From: Acidobacteriota bacterium
GTDB taxonomy: Bacteria > Acidobacteriota > Vicinamibacteria > Vicinamibacterales > UBA2999
Direction of reading: 5' to 3'
Length of the DNA stretch: 64,000 nucleotides
Assembly: GCA_016789705.1 (NCBI GenBank)
Contig: JAEUQR010000129.1
Coordinates: forward strand, 1-64,000
Shown: positions 63,901 through 64,000 of the stretch, one piece after another
Layout of the letters: each line of letters begins with the position of its first letter
How positions within the stretch are numbered: position 1 is the stretch's first letter
Made by a program: the position numbers and the translations under genes
Notes under the pieces: generated by a model
Seen by the model: the letters and a program-made list of their open reading frames with translations, nothing else
Databases searched by the model: none
Told to the model about the DNA's origin: nothing

Positions 63901-64000
63901 GTCATCGGCGGCCTGCTCACCTCCACGCTCATCACGCTGGTGTTCGTGCCGGCGATGTACACGCTTTTCGAAGAAGGCCTGGGCGCGATCTTCAAGCGCG
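60904..64000 (+). CDS. RND efflux pump inner-membrane transporter (3' end beyond window)
   Basis: Proton-driven AcrB/MdtB-type permease. The visible 1032 codons start IPRLAIERPVTMFMLSFVVV, with SITVRVSYQGVGPLEMEELI, the transmembrane segment holding LGIGMIVDAAIVVLENTYRH (the Asp and neighbours of the proton relay, about residue 400), a second large periplasmic loop and C-terminal helices with YIGVIMLAGIVVSNAILLVD and LRPILMTSICTALGLVPMAL. Internally duplicated as expected. ATG 60904 follows GGAGGA by 5 nt. The reading frame is open to the last base, so the C-terminus lies outside. The stop is missing only because of the window edge. Confidence 0.94.
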   Translation, partial: MSIPRLAIERPVTMFMLSFVVVLLGAISLTRLPVDLMPDVSFPSITVRVSYQGVGPLEMEELITRPIEQAVSAVAGLDQVNSTSSEGNSTVRLNFTWGTDLNEAADEVRSRIDRVRGRLPEDADPPTIFKFDSTSFPIMGVGVEGNFDPVTLREMAQNDLSPRLERVAGVAAVSVDGGLRRQIRVDLSREKITALNLPVDRVVNILRTENQNIPLGEVFEADRMFLLRSPGQFTNIDEIRNLVVMTKDGVPVYLRDIAEVRDTTEDRRSFTRINGNPGIRMRVTKQSGTNTVQIAEGVRAEIERINREIPGVTLQVLDDQSVYIQRSIGSVQEHALVGSLLVILVIFAFLRDLRSTIIICTSIPISVVGTFALLYFGGYTLNTLTFGGLALGIGMIVDAAIVVLENTYRHLEMGKDGMTAAIEGAEEVWSAILASTLTHIAVFVPMLFLTGVSSIMFGQLAAVVSFSLAMSLFVAVTIVPVLCSRLLRLAPPAESRKGPVGIVFRWSERALAGLDAAYARVLHASLQHRPTVFAVGLVMFVAAIALLTRVGFELQPTTDEGEVTVDAELAVGTRIETTEEVLVRLEETIRQSTPEAVMLITQAGGGGMGGFGNSSTNRGNITVRLTPKDQRARASDQIAMDLRRQLSGLPGVIIRTRASGGQMMMMRGGGGGDGSRLSVEIRGHELDQAKAVAQDLKAILDTTPGIADARLGRDEGRPELAVNVDRDKAAVLGMTVTGVANTIRTNVAGTQAAMFREAGNEYPIVVRLRESDRDEISSVGDVLLSTPSGRVLPAKNVMVVNRDTGPTQIDRKNQERITRVNSEVEVTLSEAVSNVQARLPELNIPKDFEVSFGQEVEDQARSFRELQLVLILAIVLVYTVMASQYESLRDPFIIMFSIPLAAIGVVGALLLTNTPFSMQAYIGVIMLAGIVVSNAILLVDYANTLRRRDKLPLRQAIEQAGHHRLRPILMTSICTALGLVPMALGIGEGAELQAPLARVVIGGLLTSTLITLVFVPAMYTLFEEGLGAIFKR

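Overview
The window reads as a high-GC chromosomal segment of a Gram-negative (diderm) bacterium. LolA, a secretin, TonB, TolC/RND efflux, the LPS-free phospholipid genes plsY/pgpA and a full murein-recycling set all point to an outer membrane. The mix of genes (SelB, NtrYX, ATP-type PEP carboxykinase, GatB, papaya-type glutaminyl cyclase, long-form IspH, lone secretin next to lolA) and the base composition would fit an Acidobacteriota of the Vicinamibacteria type. That placement is inference; no rRNA is present to confirm it. Coding density is very high. No phage, insertion sequence, CRISPR array or stretch over 300 bases without a gene was seen.

Layout. 1-5079 (+): a metalloprotease cut by the left edge, a tandem GNAT acetyltransferase, tRNA-Ala(CGC), lolA and a lipoprotein secretin. 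5092-12392 (-): one tightly overlapped peptidoglycan operon, nagZ-ldcA-mpl-pxpB-pxpC-murB-murA. It is divergent from a GHMP sugar kinase and a small basic protein (12419-13707, +). 13704-31155 (-): about twenty-two genes with mostly overlapping stop/start codons. From upstream to downstream these are a TPR membrane protein, an RDD protein, pgpA, cinA, plsY, gpsA, ftsY, ribD, ribE, ribBA, ffh, rpsP, khpA, rimM, trmD, rplS, rnhB, a large TPR protein, a small membrane protein, a ThiE/TenI-like protein, a short RodZ-like protein and a helical-repeat protein. 31220-32116 (+): ftcD. 32119-37264 (-): flippase-like protein, nrdR, ntrY, ntrX. 37358-40664 (+): purC, a mini-Fis protein, then groES-groEL behind a CIRCE element and ending in a strong terminator. 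40826-43697 (-): tonB, glutaminyl cyclase, alpha/beta hydrolase. 43879-44052 (+): tatA. 44081-54655 (-): selB, rnr, glycerate kinase, a small unknown, ftsX, ftsE, gatB, pckA. 54791-64000 (+): ECF sigma factor, anti-sigma factor, ispH, a Spy-like protein, TolC, membrane fusion protein and an RND pump cut by the right edge.

How the genes work together. The murein cluster joins cytoplasmic turnover enzymes (NagZ, LD-carboxypeptidase, Mpl) to the first committed steps of UDP-MurNAc synthesis (MurA, MurB), with two 5-oxoprolinase subunits in between. The central run groups co-translational targeting (Ffh, FtsY), ribosome and tRNA maturation (S16, RimM, TrmD, L19, KhpA), riboflavin synthesis and phospholipid synthesis. 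The right end looks like an envelope-stress and export module.

The most notable general signal is promoter architecture. A set of extended -10 boxes (TGN-TANNNT) lies so close to start codons that the mRNAs should be leaderless or nearly so, and in four cases the -10 ends exactly 6 nt before the start codon. A second class has TTGAC boxes 17-18 nt before TANNAT (groES, pckA, ffh, RodZ-like gene). I found no single locus that I can claim is a wholly undescribed system. The best candidates for follow-up are the murein/oxoproline operon with its divergent kinase, the LolA-secretin pair and the leaderless promoter grammar.
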